A DNA stretch of 6,468 nt from contig PLST01000309.1 of NCBI GenBank assembly GCA_003164255.1, forward strand, positions 21,378 through 27,845, given 5' to 3'. Source of the stretch: Acidobacteriaceae bacterium. GTDB taxonomy: Bacteria > Acidobacteriota > Terriglobia > Terriglobales > Acidobacteriaceae. The notes under the pieces are model-generated. The model ran no database searches. It worked only from the letters and a program-made list of their open reading frames with translations, and was not told where the DNA came from. Each line of letters starts with the position of its first letter. Within the stretch, counting starts at the first letter, position 1. The position numbers were made by a program, and so were the translations under genes. Positions 1-6,350 of the stretch are shown piece after piece.

Positions 1-26
1 CGAAGGATAATAGCCCAGGCCGGGGC

Positions 27-54
27 CCCCAAGGACAGGTCTTCGTCCTTGGGG
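27..54. repeat. Perfect 10-bp inverted repeat (hairpin)
   Basis: CCCCAAGGAC at 27-36 is the exact reverse complement of GTCCTTGGGG at 45-54, with an 8-base loop. Neither strand has a T-run after the stem, so it does not look like an intrinsic terminator. With the second hairpin at 121-133 it fits a REP-like extragenic element, or an RNA structure in the 3' end of a transcript entering from the left. Confidence 0.6.
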
Positions 55-120
55 TGGAGAATGGAGTCCAAGCCGAAGGCGAGGACGCAATCCTGGGAAA
101 AGCCAGAAAACAAACCTTAA

Positions 121-133
121 GCCCCGTAGGGGC
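121..133. repeat. Short GC-rich palindrome, REP-like core
   Basis: GCCCC at 121-125 and GGGGC at 129-133 form a 5-bp stem with a GTA loop, inside the phrase TTAAGCCCCGTAGGGGCGAC. This kind of phrase is typical of dispersed intergenic palindromes in GC-rich soil bacteria. That it is repeated elsewhere in this genome is inference, since only one copy lies in the window. Confidence 0.45.
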
Positions 134-248
134 GACCGAAAACGAGCAATCGAGCAGTGAGCCGCTCTTCAACCCCACACACGATGAGTTCTCACGCAGA
201 CACCTTAGTCCCTGGGGGCTGTCCATCCACCCATTTCTATCCATCGAA

Positions 249-278
249 TTGTTTAACGAACTTCAGAAACACCACAAT
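249..278 (+). promoter_or_regulatory. Weak candidate promoter for the HD gene
   Basis: TTGTTT at 249-254 (three of six bases of the -35 consensus) and CACAAT at 273-278 (four of six of the -10 consensus) are separated by 18 bases. Transcription would begin near 285 and leave a leader of about 60 bases. The match is weak and was found by eye only. Confidence 0.2.
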
Positions 279-329
279 GGGCTCGCGTGAGAGCTACCTC
301 ATGGGTCTCAGCCTCCGCAGACAACGGTG

Positions 330-334
330 AGGAG
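330..334 (+). promoter_or_regulatory. Shine-Dalgarno sequence that decides the HD gene start
   Basis: AGGAG lies 13 bases before the ATG at 348. The spacing is long but usable. An in-frame GTG at 327 would put this motif inside the coding sequence and has no purine-rich site of its own upstream, so I prefer the ATG. Confidence 0.45.
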
Positions 335-347
335 ACGTGTTGCACGA

Positions 348-980
348 ATGAACATAAAAAGCGCTGCGGCCAATGAACTCCACCTCACCGGGAAGTTTAC
401 GAGCGCAATCGAATATGCGCGTCACCTGCACATCGAACGGCGCAAGGGAAGCGGCATTCCGTATATGGCGCACCTCCTTGGTGTGGCGGCGCTGGTGATG
501 GGCGAAGCCGGCCACGAGCTGTTTCCAGTCACTGAGGATATGGTCGTGGCCGCGCTTCTGCACGATGCCGTGGAAGATCACGGAGGGACACCGCGCCTCC
601 ACGATATTGAAGCGAACTTTGGCGCAAACGTTGCGCGCATGGTCGCAGGTCTTTCCGACACCTTCTCAGAAGATTCCAGCCATAAGGAATCGTGGCTTGA
701 TCGCAAACAGTCGTACCTTCACCGGCTGAGGGACGAGCCGGCCGATGTGCGCCTCATCTCTGCGGCAGACAAACTCAACAACGCGCGAGCCATGCTTGAA
801 GACTACCGCGTGATCGGGCCCGAGGTGTGGAAGCGATTCAAACGTGGACGCGGCGATCAGCTCTGGTATTTTGACGAACTGGTAAAGGTGTTCAGGTCAT
901 TTGGCGAAAGCCGCATTGTCGATGAACTGGAGCGCGTGGTCGCGGAATTGCGACGCATGTCGAACAGTGAGCCGAGCTAA
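348..980 (+). CDS. Single-domain HD phosphohydrolase, SpoT/Mesh1-like (putative small alarmone hydrolase)
   Basis: The protein has 210 residues from the ATG, or 217 from a GTG at 327. Numbered from the GTG, it shows the ordered residues of the SpoT/Mesh1 hydrolase fold: basic residues RRK at 38-40 before GSGIPYMAHL, first histidine H49, HD pair H79-D80 followed by E83-D84 (HDAVED), and a final D148 with N152 in ADKLNNAR. In RelA/SpoT proteins these bind manganese and position (p)ppGpp for removal of the 3'-pyrophosphate. There is no synthetase, TGS or ACT domain, and the length is close to eukaryotic Mesh1, so this is a stand-alone domain. No signal peptide or membrane segment is visible, so it should be cytosolic. 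It appears monocistronic and converges on the propeller gene. (p)ppGpp hydrolysis is inferred; another nucleotide such as NADPH, reported for Mesh1, is possible. The HD-domain assignment is firm, the substrate is not. Confidence 0.88.
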   Translation: MNIKSAAANELHLTGKFTSAIEYARHLHIERRKGSGIPYMAHLLGVAALVMGEAGHELFPVTEDMVVAALLHDAVEDHGGTPRLHDIEANFGANVARMVAGLSDTFSEDSSHKESWLDRKQSYLHRLRDEPADVRLISAADKLNNARAMLEDYRVIGPEVWKRFKRGRGDQLWYFDELVKVFRSFGESRIVDELERVVAELRRMSNSEPS

Positions 981-1024
981 ACACTGCGGTAGCCAAGGCA
1001 ATCAGAATCAGCCAGGTCGCGGCT

Positions 1025-2110
1025 TCAGCGCTGGACGGCCCATGCGAGCCCGTCGGGGCCGGCGATGGGGATGCGGCCCACTTCCTCGAGCGTCTTCAGG
1101 TCGATGACTGCCACATAGCCGTCGCGGCCGCAGGCGACATAGGCGCGCGCGCCGTCAGGTTGCATTTCAATACCCCCGGAGCCATGCACATTCGACAGAC
1201 GCTTGACCTCCTTGCGCGTGGCCGCCTCGATCACAACCAGCGCCGAACCGGGAGTCACCAGGACGAGCTTGCCGTCGGGCGTGAACTTCAGACGGTTAGC
1301 GCCGAGCACATTGGCAGCGAGCGTGGCCGCGACACTCTTGGTGGCCAGATCGATGACCGAGATGGTGCCATCCTGCGCGTTGGCGACCCATGCCTCATTG
1401 CCCTCGGGAGAAACGTCAAAGCCCTCAGAGCCGTGGCCCACCGGGATCACCGTCTCGATCCAGTCGCCACCAGGCGGCGGAGGCGGAGGGCCGCCCGGCC
1501 CCGGGCCCATTCCCGGAGGCGGTGCCATCCCTGGCACCGGGCTCATTCCCGGAGGCGGACCTTGGGGCATGCCCGCAGGATGTTCCGTTTTGTCTAGAAC
1601 GGTGACGCTTGCCGAACTTACGTTGGTGGTGAGGATGCGCCTGGCGCCGGGGAAGACGTAGAGCATATGGGTGCGGTTCTGCCCGGTTCCCATGATCCAG
1701 TCGATTTTGGCTGTGGCAGGGTCGTAGCTACCGATGGCTTTGGCGGCTTCAGCCGTGAACCAGACTTTGCCCTCGATGAAGTCGAGACCGTGCGGGCCGC
1801 GCAAGGCGCCAAGTTCAATGGGTTGCAAGGCCTTCTGGTTGACCAGGTCGATAACCGCGAGCGTGTGGAACGCGCCGAATCCGTAGTTGGAGACGTAAGC
1901 GGTGCGGCCGTCGGCGGATGCGACAACTTCGTGGGGGTCTTCACCGACAGGGACAGTGGCGACGATCTTGAGAGTGACGGGATCGATGATGGACAGCGTG
2001 TGATCCTGCTTGGACAGGGCGAGGAGCGACGTCCGGGGCGTTGCCTGCGCACACGCGACGGCGGTGAGAGCCGCTGTAAATACCAAAAGCTGCAGTGACC
2101 GCAAACGCAT
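1025..2110 (-). CDS. Exported YVTN-family beta-propeller protein with a Pro/Gly/Met-rich insertion
   Basis: The protein has 361 residues. The N-terminus (MRLRS, then hydrophobic residues 7-19) is an export signal. Cleavage may fall after AQA at 21-23 (signal peptidase I), or C20 in TAVAC may be lipidated, although this is a poor lipobox. The rest is made of about seven 40-45 residue beta-propeller blades with the YVTN-type pattern: SIIDPVTLKIVATVPVG at 40-56, AYVSNYG at 71-77, AVIDLVNQKAL at 85-95, TISVIDLATKSVAATL at 249-264 and YVAVIDLKTLEEVGRIPI at 332-349. Blade ends carry SADGRTAY, SPEGNEAW, TPDGKLVL and QPDGARAY. Residues 178-215 interrupt one blade with PPPGM repeats and a run of six prolines. 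No CXXCH haem motif or catalytic site is visible, so binding or scaffolding is the likely role. The start is fixed by AGGAGGT seven bases upstream. It lies 190 bases downstream of the lipoprotein gene on the same strand. Confidence 0.88.
   Translation of the reverse strand: MRLRSLQLLVFTAALTAVACAQATPRTSLLALSKQDHTLSIIDPVTLKIVATVPVGEDPHEVVASADGRTAYVSNYGFGAFHTLAVIDLVNQKALQPIELGALRGPHGLDFIEGKVWFTAEAAKAIGSYDPATAKIDWIMGTGQNRTHMLYVFPGARRILTTNVSSASVTVLDKTEHPAGMPQGPPPGMSPVPGMAPPPGMGPGPGGPPPPPPGGDWIETVIPVGHGSEGFDVSPEGNEAWVANAQDGTISVIDLATKSVAATLAANVLGANRLKFTPDGKLVLVTPGSALVVIEAATRKEVKRLSNVHGSGGIEMQPDGARAYVACGRDGYVAVIDLKTLEEVGRIPIAGPDGLAWAVQR
1505..1576 (-). repeat. Two 36-bp direct repeats coding the Pro/Gly/Met insertion
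   Basis: CATTCCCGGAGGCGG occurs at 1508-1522 and exactly again at 1544-1558, 36 bases (12 codons) apart, inside two diverged 36-base units. They encode PPPGM-type repeats in the propeller protein. The period is a multiple of three, so copy-number change would keep the reading frame. Confidence 0.65.
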
Positions 2111-2117
2111 GCGCCTT

Positions 2118-2124
2118 ACCTCCT
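2118..2124 (-). promoter_or_regulatory. Strong Shine-Dalgarno sequence of the propeller gene
   Basis: Read on the minus strand, AGGAGGT lies seven bases before the ATG at 2110. This is a near-perfect ribosome binding site and fixes the start. Confidence 0.85.
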
Positions 2125-2160
2125 GAGGGGAAGTTGTCTATCGAGGGTTCGTACGCATGA

Positions 2161-2166
2161 ATTGTA
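2161..2166 (-). promoter_or_regulatory. Candidate -10 box for the propeller gene
   Basis: On the minus strand TACAAT matches five of six bases of TATAAT and would give a leader of about 45 bases. No good -35 hexamer lies 16-18 bases upstream. If real, the propeller gene can be transcribed apart from the lipoprotein gene. Confidence 0.3.
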
Positions 2167-2235
2167 CCGTTCGGGGCCCGGCTGTTTTGCACCTGTAGAT
2201 GCGAGGCAAGCTGAGCAATAGACAGAGAGAGATTT

Positions 2236-2260
2236 GGCCGGGCCACAGAAGACCCGGGCC
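2236..2260 (-). terminator. Bulged GC-rich hairpin after the lipoprotein gene, possible weak terminator
   Basis: GGCC at 2236-2239 pairs with GGCC at 2257-2260, and GGG at 2240-2242 pairs with CCC at 2253-2255. G2256 is bulged and the loop has ten bases. On the minus strand the stem is followed by AAATCTCTCTCTGTC, which is pyrimidine-rich but has no true T-run. It could attenuate or stabilise the 3' end of the lipoprotein message rather than terminate it fully. Confidence 0.3.
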
Positions 2261-2300
2261 GGTTGGAGTGACGCAGATGAGACCGATTACACCCAGCCGA

Positions 2301-5300
2301 TCACAGGAACCCGGATGCCTGGAAGGCGACAGAGCTCAGTGCCTGGTTGCCGTAGATGTCCCGCGCGCTTAGATCCCAGCTATAGACGGTCTGGGAAGTC
2401 AGAGCGAAGCCGGGCGTGAGGTCGTTGTTTGGATCGGTCGGATCAATACCCCAATTGAGAGACGTAATCGAACTTGAGAGCCCGTTGGAATTGGAGTTGG
2501 CGCCCGGAATCTGCCAAACGACGTTGTTGTTGGGATCATAGAGATAGAACGAGAAGATGTCGCTGGTATCGACCGAAGGGACATTCCAAAGGAAGGTCGG
2601 CTTCAGGCTCTCCTGATCGTTGGGCAGCATATTGGTCGCCACTTCATTGGCGCCGACCAGCGTGGTTGTGCCGTTCCATCCGGTTACCGAACCGGTGAGC
2701 GTTTCGGTGTCGGTGCTGGAGTCGCTGTAAGTGATCTTGAAGGTGTATGCGTCGCCGACATTGGGCGTGTTGCCGTTGAGAGGCACGTAATACTGGAATT
2801 GGACGTTGCCGCAGCCGTTGCAGTAGTTGCTGATGTCCACCGGGTTGATCACGTTCGGCCCCGACATGAGCGTGACGGCCACGGGCAGTTTATTTCCCTC
2901 GCGCACATCGAAGTTGAGGTTGTAGCCGGTGGATGAAGTACCCGCGTTGTATTGAAAGTATTGGGTTCCCACCGTCACCGTGCTATTGGCGGTTGCGAGG
3001 GTGAGGTTCTGCCCTGTAAGGGGACCGCTGATGGCGATCGGCGTGACGTTGTTCTGGCCGGTGTTCGTCACGTCGCCCGCGTCAATCAGGCCATCGTTAT
3101 TCTGGTCGAGGATTTCAAACAAGACGTAGTCGTTGTTCGTGTCGGTGGGGACGTAGACAGTGAACGCATTGGAACTGCCAGGGCTTGCGATGCGGGTGCC
3201 GTAGACCGTGTTCGTGCTCTGGTTGTAGTAGCCCACGTAAAGCGGACCGGTAGGCGTGACTCCGGAGGGAATAGTGACGGTGCCTTGCACCTCGTTGCCG
3301 CTGGTTGACGCGCCGGCCGTGATGCCGATCGGCGTGCCGCTGAGATTGTAGACCTGCCAACCCGAAGCTGGGCCGGCCGCGTTGCGCGCCCTTGCTTCAA
3401 CATAGTAAGTCTGGCCGTTGGTAAAGGGATTGCCGGTGACGCCCGCGGTTCCGTTATTGAGGATCCAGACGTTCGAACCAGTCCCGACTGCCTTGAAGTT
3501 GTGTGCTGTCGTGCCGGTGGCGAAAGTGGAATCGGTGCTCCACTGGACGTCGTACGAAGTGGCAGCTTCAACGCCGTTGGTGGTCACTGCCTTGTAGCTG
3601 ATGGCCAAGCCCTGGTCGGTCGGGGTAATTGCATTGATGACCGGATTAGCGGAGGGCACAGCCGTCGGCGTGTTGTCAGCGATGGTGACGGATTGCCCGG
3701 TCAAATCTGAGCTGACGACGGCGACAGGAATGCTGCCCGAAGGATCGGATGTATTCTGAGCTCCGTTTCCGAGCGCGGTTAGATCCATCCAGGCTTGAAG
3801 AGTATAGCTGCCGGGAGGCACGCCGCGGATGGAGAACGATCCAGGAGTGAAGATGCTGGTTCCCAACCCGCCGGGGCCGCAGGGGGTTGCGGGGACGAGG
3901 GCAAGGTAGATTTGCCCGGTGTTGGATCCGCTGTATCCCACCGAACCGGAGACTGTGTAACCGAGTGCGACGGTGAAGCCGATTCCATTCGCATCGGTGT
4001 TTGAGACCGTAGCGGATTGGGTAGTGGGGTAGAAGACAGAACTCGGCCCGGTGATGGAAGGAGAGATGGTATAGCTTCCCGCGTAGACGCTTGGGAAGGT
4101 GAAGTTGCCGCTGCTGTCGGTGGTGGTAGTTTGGACGACCGTGTTGCCGGGTTTGGAAAGCAGAGTAACGGTGATGGTGGGCACGGCGGGAGTGCTTGTT
4201 CCGCAGGCGGCGCTCAGCGACACCTGGCCGGTGATCTGCGACATGCGGTAGACGTTGATGGTGTACGAAACCGTCTGGGTTGAACCCAGCGAGTCACTGA
4301 CCTTGACGTTGGTCAGGTTCACCGTTTGAATGGCCGTGGGAGTTCCCGAGACCGATAGCGTGTTCGTTCCGTTGTTGGAGACGGAGAGGCCGTCAGCAAC
4401 GGCGACCAGCGAGCCGGTGTTGGGGATGGAGGCACCGTTGATCGACCACGTGTACGGAGGCACGCCGCCCGATGCGACGATTGAACCGGTGTAAGCCTCA
4501 TTGAGGGTTCCCTGCGGCAGTGTAGTTGGATTGGGAGCAGGCAGTGATACCGGTGTGGGAGTCGCGATGGCAATCGTGTAGCCGTTTTGTGTAACGGTGC
4601 TATGGGTGGACGTGTCCGTCAGCTTCACATTGAAGGTGACGGTGACGGGCGTCGATCCCGGAGTTCCGCTGATGGTCAGCGTGCCGCCGCTGCTCGCCGA
4701 GATCAGGTTGTCAGAGAGTCCAGTCAACTGCCAGGAATAGTTGCCGCTTCCGCCCGACGCTGTGATCGATCCGGTGTAAGGAATGTTGATGTAGCCGCCC
4801 GGCAGGGAAACCGGATTGGGCGCAGGCAGTATGACCCCGCTATAAACCGTAATCGCGTAGACATACGGTCCGACGGTGGTGCCACTCGTGGGGTCTTTGA
4901 CTGAGACGCTGAGCGATACCGTTCCGCTGGCCGTTGGAGTGCCTGTGACGGACAGCGTGCCGCCGTTGGTTGACGTGGTCAAGCCGTCGGATTGGCCGGT
5001 CACCGTCCAGGCGTAGTTTCCGCTGCCGCCCGTTGCGGTCACGGTTCCCGCATAGGGCACGCCAACGGCCGCGATGGCTGGCAGCGTTGCGGGAATGGTA
5101 ACGGGAAGCGCCAGCGGGCCGTTGACCTGAATACTGTAGGGCAGTGGGCTGGAGGTGTCGCCCACACTATCCGTGGCTGTGACACTAAAGTTGACCGTTC
5201 CAGCCGTTGTGGCCGGCCCGTTGATGGTCAAGGTTGCTCCGCTGGCTAGGGAGGTGAGGCCGTTGGATAACCCTGAAACGACCCAGGTGTAACCGATGCC

Positions 5301-6320
5301 GGTGCCACCCGAGACGGTAAGGGTCTGCGAGTACGCCTGTCCGGTGATTGCTAAGGACAAGGCGCCCTCGCCGGGTGTGACGATCAATGTGGGAGCGACG
5401 ACGACGATCTGGTAGGTGTGTGTGCCGGAGTCCCCGTAAATGTCGGCTGCCCTGATCGTGAAGTTAAAGGTCCCGGCGGCCGTGATGGTTCCAGCAACAG
5501 CTCCCGTGGCTGCATTGAGCGTGAGCCCCGTTGGCAGTGCGCCGCTGATCACGGAGTACGTAAGCCCTCCCAGGCCTCCGCTGGCTGCCGCGCTGCCGGA
5601 ATAGGTCTGGTTGTAACTTCCGGTTGCGGGCATGGTTCCAGCAAAGCTGATCGTCGGCGCCGGGGTGATGGCGAGCGTGATTGTCTTGGTTGCAATAAGC
5701 GCTACGGGTGTGCCGGAATCCTTCAATTGAAAGATGACGTTGGTGCTCCCGCCTGCCCCCGCCAAAGGCGTGCCGGAGACAAGACCTGATGGGGAGAGGG
5801 TGAGGCCGGCAGGCAAATTGCTGCCTGAAGCGACGGACCACGTATAGGGAGCCACGCCGTTGGTGCCAGCCAACTGGGCCGAATATGCGCTTCCCACCGC
5901 ACCTGCAAAACCGCTGTTGGTGGATGTGACCGACGGAACCGGAGGGACGGTGATTTGGGCAGTCGCCAACCGGGTTTCTTCAAGCCGGGAGGTTGCGGTA
6001 ACCGTGACGGTGACCGATGAAGATGTGGCGGTGGGCGCCGTGTAAGTGACTGACGTCGTGCTCTGATTGGAAAGTGAGCCCCCGCCGGTCAAACTCCAGG
6101 AGACACCAAGATTGTTATTGTCATTGGCGACCGCGGCGATCAGAGTCGTGGAATCGGCCCCATCCACTGAGGTTGCGCCCGCTGAAATCGACACACTCGT
6201 TGCGCCGCCACCAGAGGAGCCGGAGCCCGAGCCCGTATTGCTGGATTTGCCCCCGCACCCCGACAGAGCAAGCGCAACAATAAAGGGAATCCCAATGAGA
6301 GCTAGATCTCTCCGAATCAC
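2301..6320 (-). CDS. Giant modular surface lipoprotein (Ig-like, He_PIG-like array, CNA-B-like, FN3-like modules)
   Basis: From the preferred GTG at 6320 the product has 1339 residues. An earlier GTG at 6386 would add 22 residues that look nothing like a signal. Residues 1-22 are a lipoprotein signal: MIRRD, a hydrophobic core and LSGC, with C22 lipidated. The next residues are GG, so there is no inner-membrane retention aspartate and outer-membrane or surface location is likely. Then come a Ser/Gly linker (23-40), an Ig-like domain (42-125), six He_PIG-like repeats (136-691), two carboxypeptidase-regulatory/CNA-B-like domains (694-785 and 787-883), an FN3-like domain (885-994), a region with a calcium-type loop (1072-1083), a domain with CNGC (1167-1170) and a final FN3-like fold (about 1236-1336). 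No catalytic motif or C-terminal sorting signal is visible. Adhesion, matrix or scaffold function is inferred. Between R290 and R692 there is no arginine and only three lysines. Confidence 0.85.
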   Translation of the reverse strand: MIRRDLALIGIPFIVALALSGCGGKSSNTGSGSGSSGGGATSVSISAGATSVDGADSTTLIAAVANDNNNLGVSWSLTGGGSLSNQSTTSVTYTAPTATSSSVTVTVTATSRLEETRLATAQITVPPVPSVTSTNSGFAGAVGSAYSAQLAGTNGVAPYTWSVASGSNLPAGLTLSPSGLVSGTPLAGAGGSTNVIFQLKDSGTPVALIATKTITLAITPAPTISFAGTMPATGSYNQTYSGSAAASGGLGGLTYSVISGALPTGLTLNAATGAVAGTITAAGTFNFTIRAADIYGDSGTHTYQIVVVAPTLIVTPGEGALSLAITGQAYSQTLTVSGGTGIGYTWVVSGLSNGLTSLASGATLTINGPATTAGTVNFSVTATDSVGDTSSPLPYSIQVNGPLALPVTIPATLPAIAAVGVPYAGTVTATGGSGNYAWTVTGQSDGLTTSTNGGTLSVTGTPTASGTVSLSVSVKDPTSGTTVGPYVYAITVYSGVILPAPNPVSLPGGYINIPYTGSITASGGSGNYSWQLTGLSDNLISASSGGTLTISGTPGSTPVTVTFNVKLTDTSTHSTVTQNGYTIAIATPTPVSLPAPNPTTLPQGTLNEAYTGSIVASGGVPPYTWSINGASIPNTGSLVAVADGLSVSNNGTNTLSVSGTPTAIQTVNLTNVKVSDSLGSTQTVSYTINVYRMSQITGQVSLSAACGTSTPAVPTITVTLLSKPGNTVVQTTTTDSSGNFTFPSVYAGSYTISPSITGPSSVFYPTTQSATVSNTDANGIGFTVALGYTVSGSVGYSGSNTGQIYLALVPATPCGPGGLGTSIFTPGSFSIRGVPPGSYTLQAWMDLTALGNGAQNTSDPSGSIPVAVVSSDLTGQSVTIADNTPTAVPSANPVINAITPTDQGLAISYKAVTTNGVEAATSYDVQWSTDSTFATGTTAHNFKAVGTGSNVWILNNGTAGVTGNPFTNGQTYYVEARARNAAGPASGWQVYNLSGTPIGITAGASTSGNEVQGTVTIPSGVTPTGPLYVGYYNQSTNTVYGTRIASPGSSNAFTVYVPTDTNNDYVLFEILDQNNDGLIDAGDVTNTGQNNVTPIAISGPLTGQNLTLATANSTVTVGTQYFQYNAGTSSTGYNLNFDVREGNKLPVAVTLMSGPNVINPVDISNYCNGCGNVQFQYYVPLNGNTPNVGDAYTFKITYSDSSTDTETLTGSVTGWNGTTTLVGANEVATNMLPNDQESLKPTFLWNVPSVDTSDIFSFYLYDPNNNVVWQIPGANSNSNGLSSSITSLNWGIDPTDPNNDLTPGFALTSQTVYSWDLSARDIYGNQALSSVAFQASGFL
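3072..3107 (-). other. EF-hand/dockerin-type calcium loop in the lipoprotein
   Basis: Residues 1072-1083 read DQNNDGLIDAGD, matching the twelve-residue D-x-N-x-D-G-x-I-D-x-x-D calcium loop. A second D-x-N-x-D triad (DTNND) starts exactly twelve residues earlier but lacks the glycine and the final ligands. Confidence 0.6.
3339..3668 (-). other. Fibronectin type III-like domain of the lipoprotein
   Basis: Residues 885-994 include AATSYDVQWSTDSTF and FTNGQTYYVEARARNAAGPA, the strand C and strand F patterns of FN3 folds (a tyrosine before alternating hydrophobics, then A-R-N-x-A-G). Such domains usually act as spacers or binding modules. Confidence 0.6.
3672..4241 (-). other. Two carboxypeptidase-regulatory/CNA-B-like domains of the lipoprotein
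   Basis: Residues 694-785 begin SQITGQVSLS and contain TTTTDSSGNFTFPSVYAGSY. Residues 787-883 begin GYTVSGSV and contain GSFSIRGVPPGSYTLQAW. The G-x-V, D-x-x-G-x-F and P-x-G-x-Y pattern is that of prealbumin-like stalk domains in surface proteins. Each holds one cysteine (C706, C814). Confidence 0.65.
4248..5915 (-). repeat. Six tandem He_PIG-like Ig repeats in the lipoprotein
   Basis: Units, numbered from the GTG at 6320, span residues 136-220, 222-308, 310-400, 403-493, 496-586 and 589-691. Units 1 and 2 carry the classical signature (LPAGLTLSPSGLVSGTP and LPTGLTLNAATGAVAGT). Units 3-6 replace it with forms such as GGTLSVTGTPT, and units 4-6 share YTGSI/YAGTV followed by GGSGNYSW-like motifs. 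Some DNA is nearly conserved: GGATTGGGCGCAGGCAGT at 4813-4830 recurs with one change at 4528-4545, 285 bases (95 codons) away, which suggests amplification within the gene. Confidence 0.75.
5946..6197 (-). other. Bacterial Ig-like (group 2-type) domain of the lipoprotein
   Basis: Residues 42-125 show the pattern TSVSISAG, then DSTTLIAAVANDNNNLGVSW, TTSVTYTAP and SVTVTVTATS. This is the usual N-terminal Ig-like module that follows the lipid anchor linker in large bacterial surface proteins. The assignment is by pattern only. Confidence 0.6.
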
Positions 6321-6326
6321 AGTGCA

Positions 6327-6350
6327 CCCCAGGAGGGGAGTTTCAACTCC
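6327..6350. promoter_or_regulatory. Two overlapping inverted repeats in the lipoprotein leader
   Basis: GGAGTT at 6337-6342 and AACTCC at 6345-6350 form a perfect 6-bp inverted repeat with a 2-base centre. CCCC at 6327-6330 and GGGG at 6335-6338 form a second stem with a 4-base loop. They share 6337-6338, so as RNA hairpins they exclude each other. They end seven bases before the preferred GTG, so an operator or translational control role is possible. Confidence 0.35.

Larger units (their letters stand above)
1..326. other. Left flank without a credible gene
   Basis: I see no convincing gene here. An open frame on the plus strand from a GTG at 54 to 290 gives 78 residues, but it has no Shine-Dalgarno sequence, runs straight through two inverted repeats and resembles no protein family I know. 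The stretch has a GC-rich left half (1-140) with the two hairpins listed separately, and a less GC-rich right half leading into the HD gene. The hairpins suggest a repetitive extragenic (REP-like) intergenic region. The end of an upstream gene may lie just outside the window. Confidence 0.55.

Noticed and set aside
54..290. 78-residue plus-strand open frame
   Set aside because: It starts with GTG without a ribosome binding site, crosses both inverted repeats and resembles no known protein.
294..602. 102-residue minus-strand open frame
   Set aside because: It is a shadow of the HD gene, which has a clear family signature on the other strand.
981..1024. Bidirectional terminator between the convergent HD and propeller genes
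   Set aside because: No stable stem with a flanking T-run could be found on either strand.
1510..1560. Possible CRISPR-like or regulatory direct repeats
   Set aside because: There are only two units, they are in frame at 36 bases and encode PPPGM motifs, so they are protein-coding repeats.
1203..1661. Plus-strand frames opposite the propeller gene, including a Pro/Gly-rich one
   Set aside because: Their low-complexity look comes from the opposite strand of the propeller's Pro/Gly insertion; the propeller frame has blade repeats, a signal and a strong ribosome binding site.
1025..2110. Propeller as a haem-containing or enzymatic beta-propeller
   Set aside because: There is no CXXCH motif, no conserved catalytic set and no fused domain.
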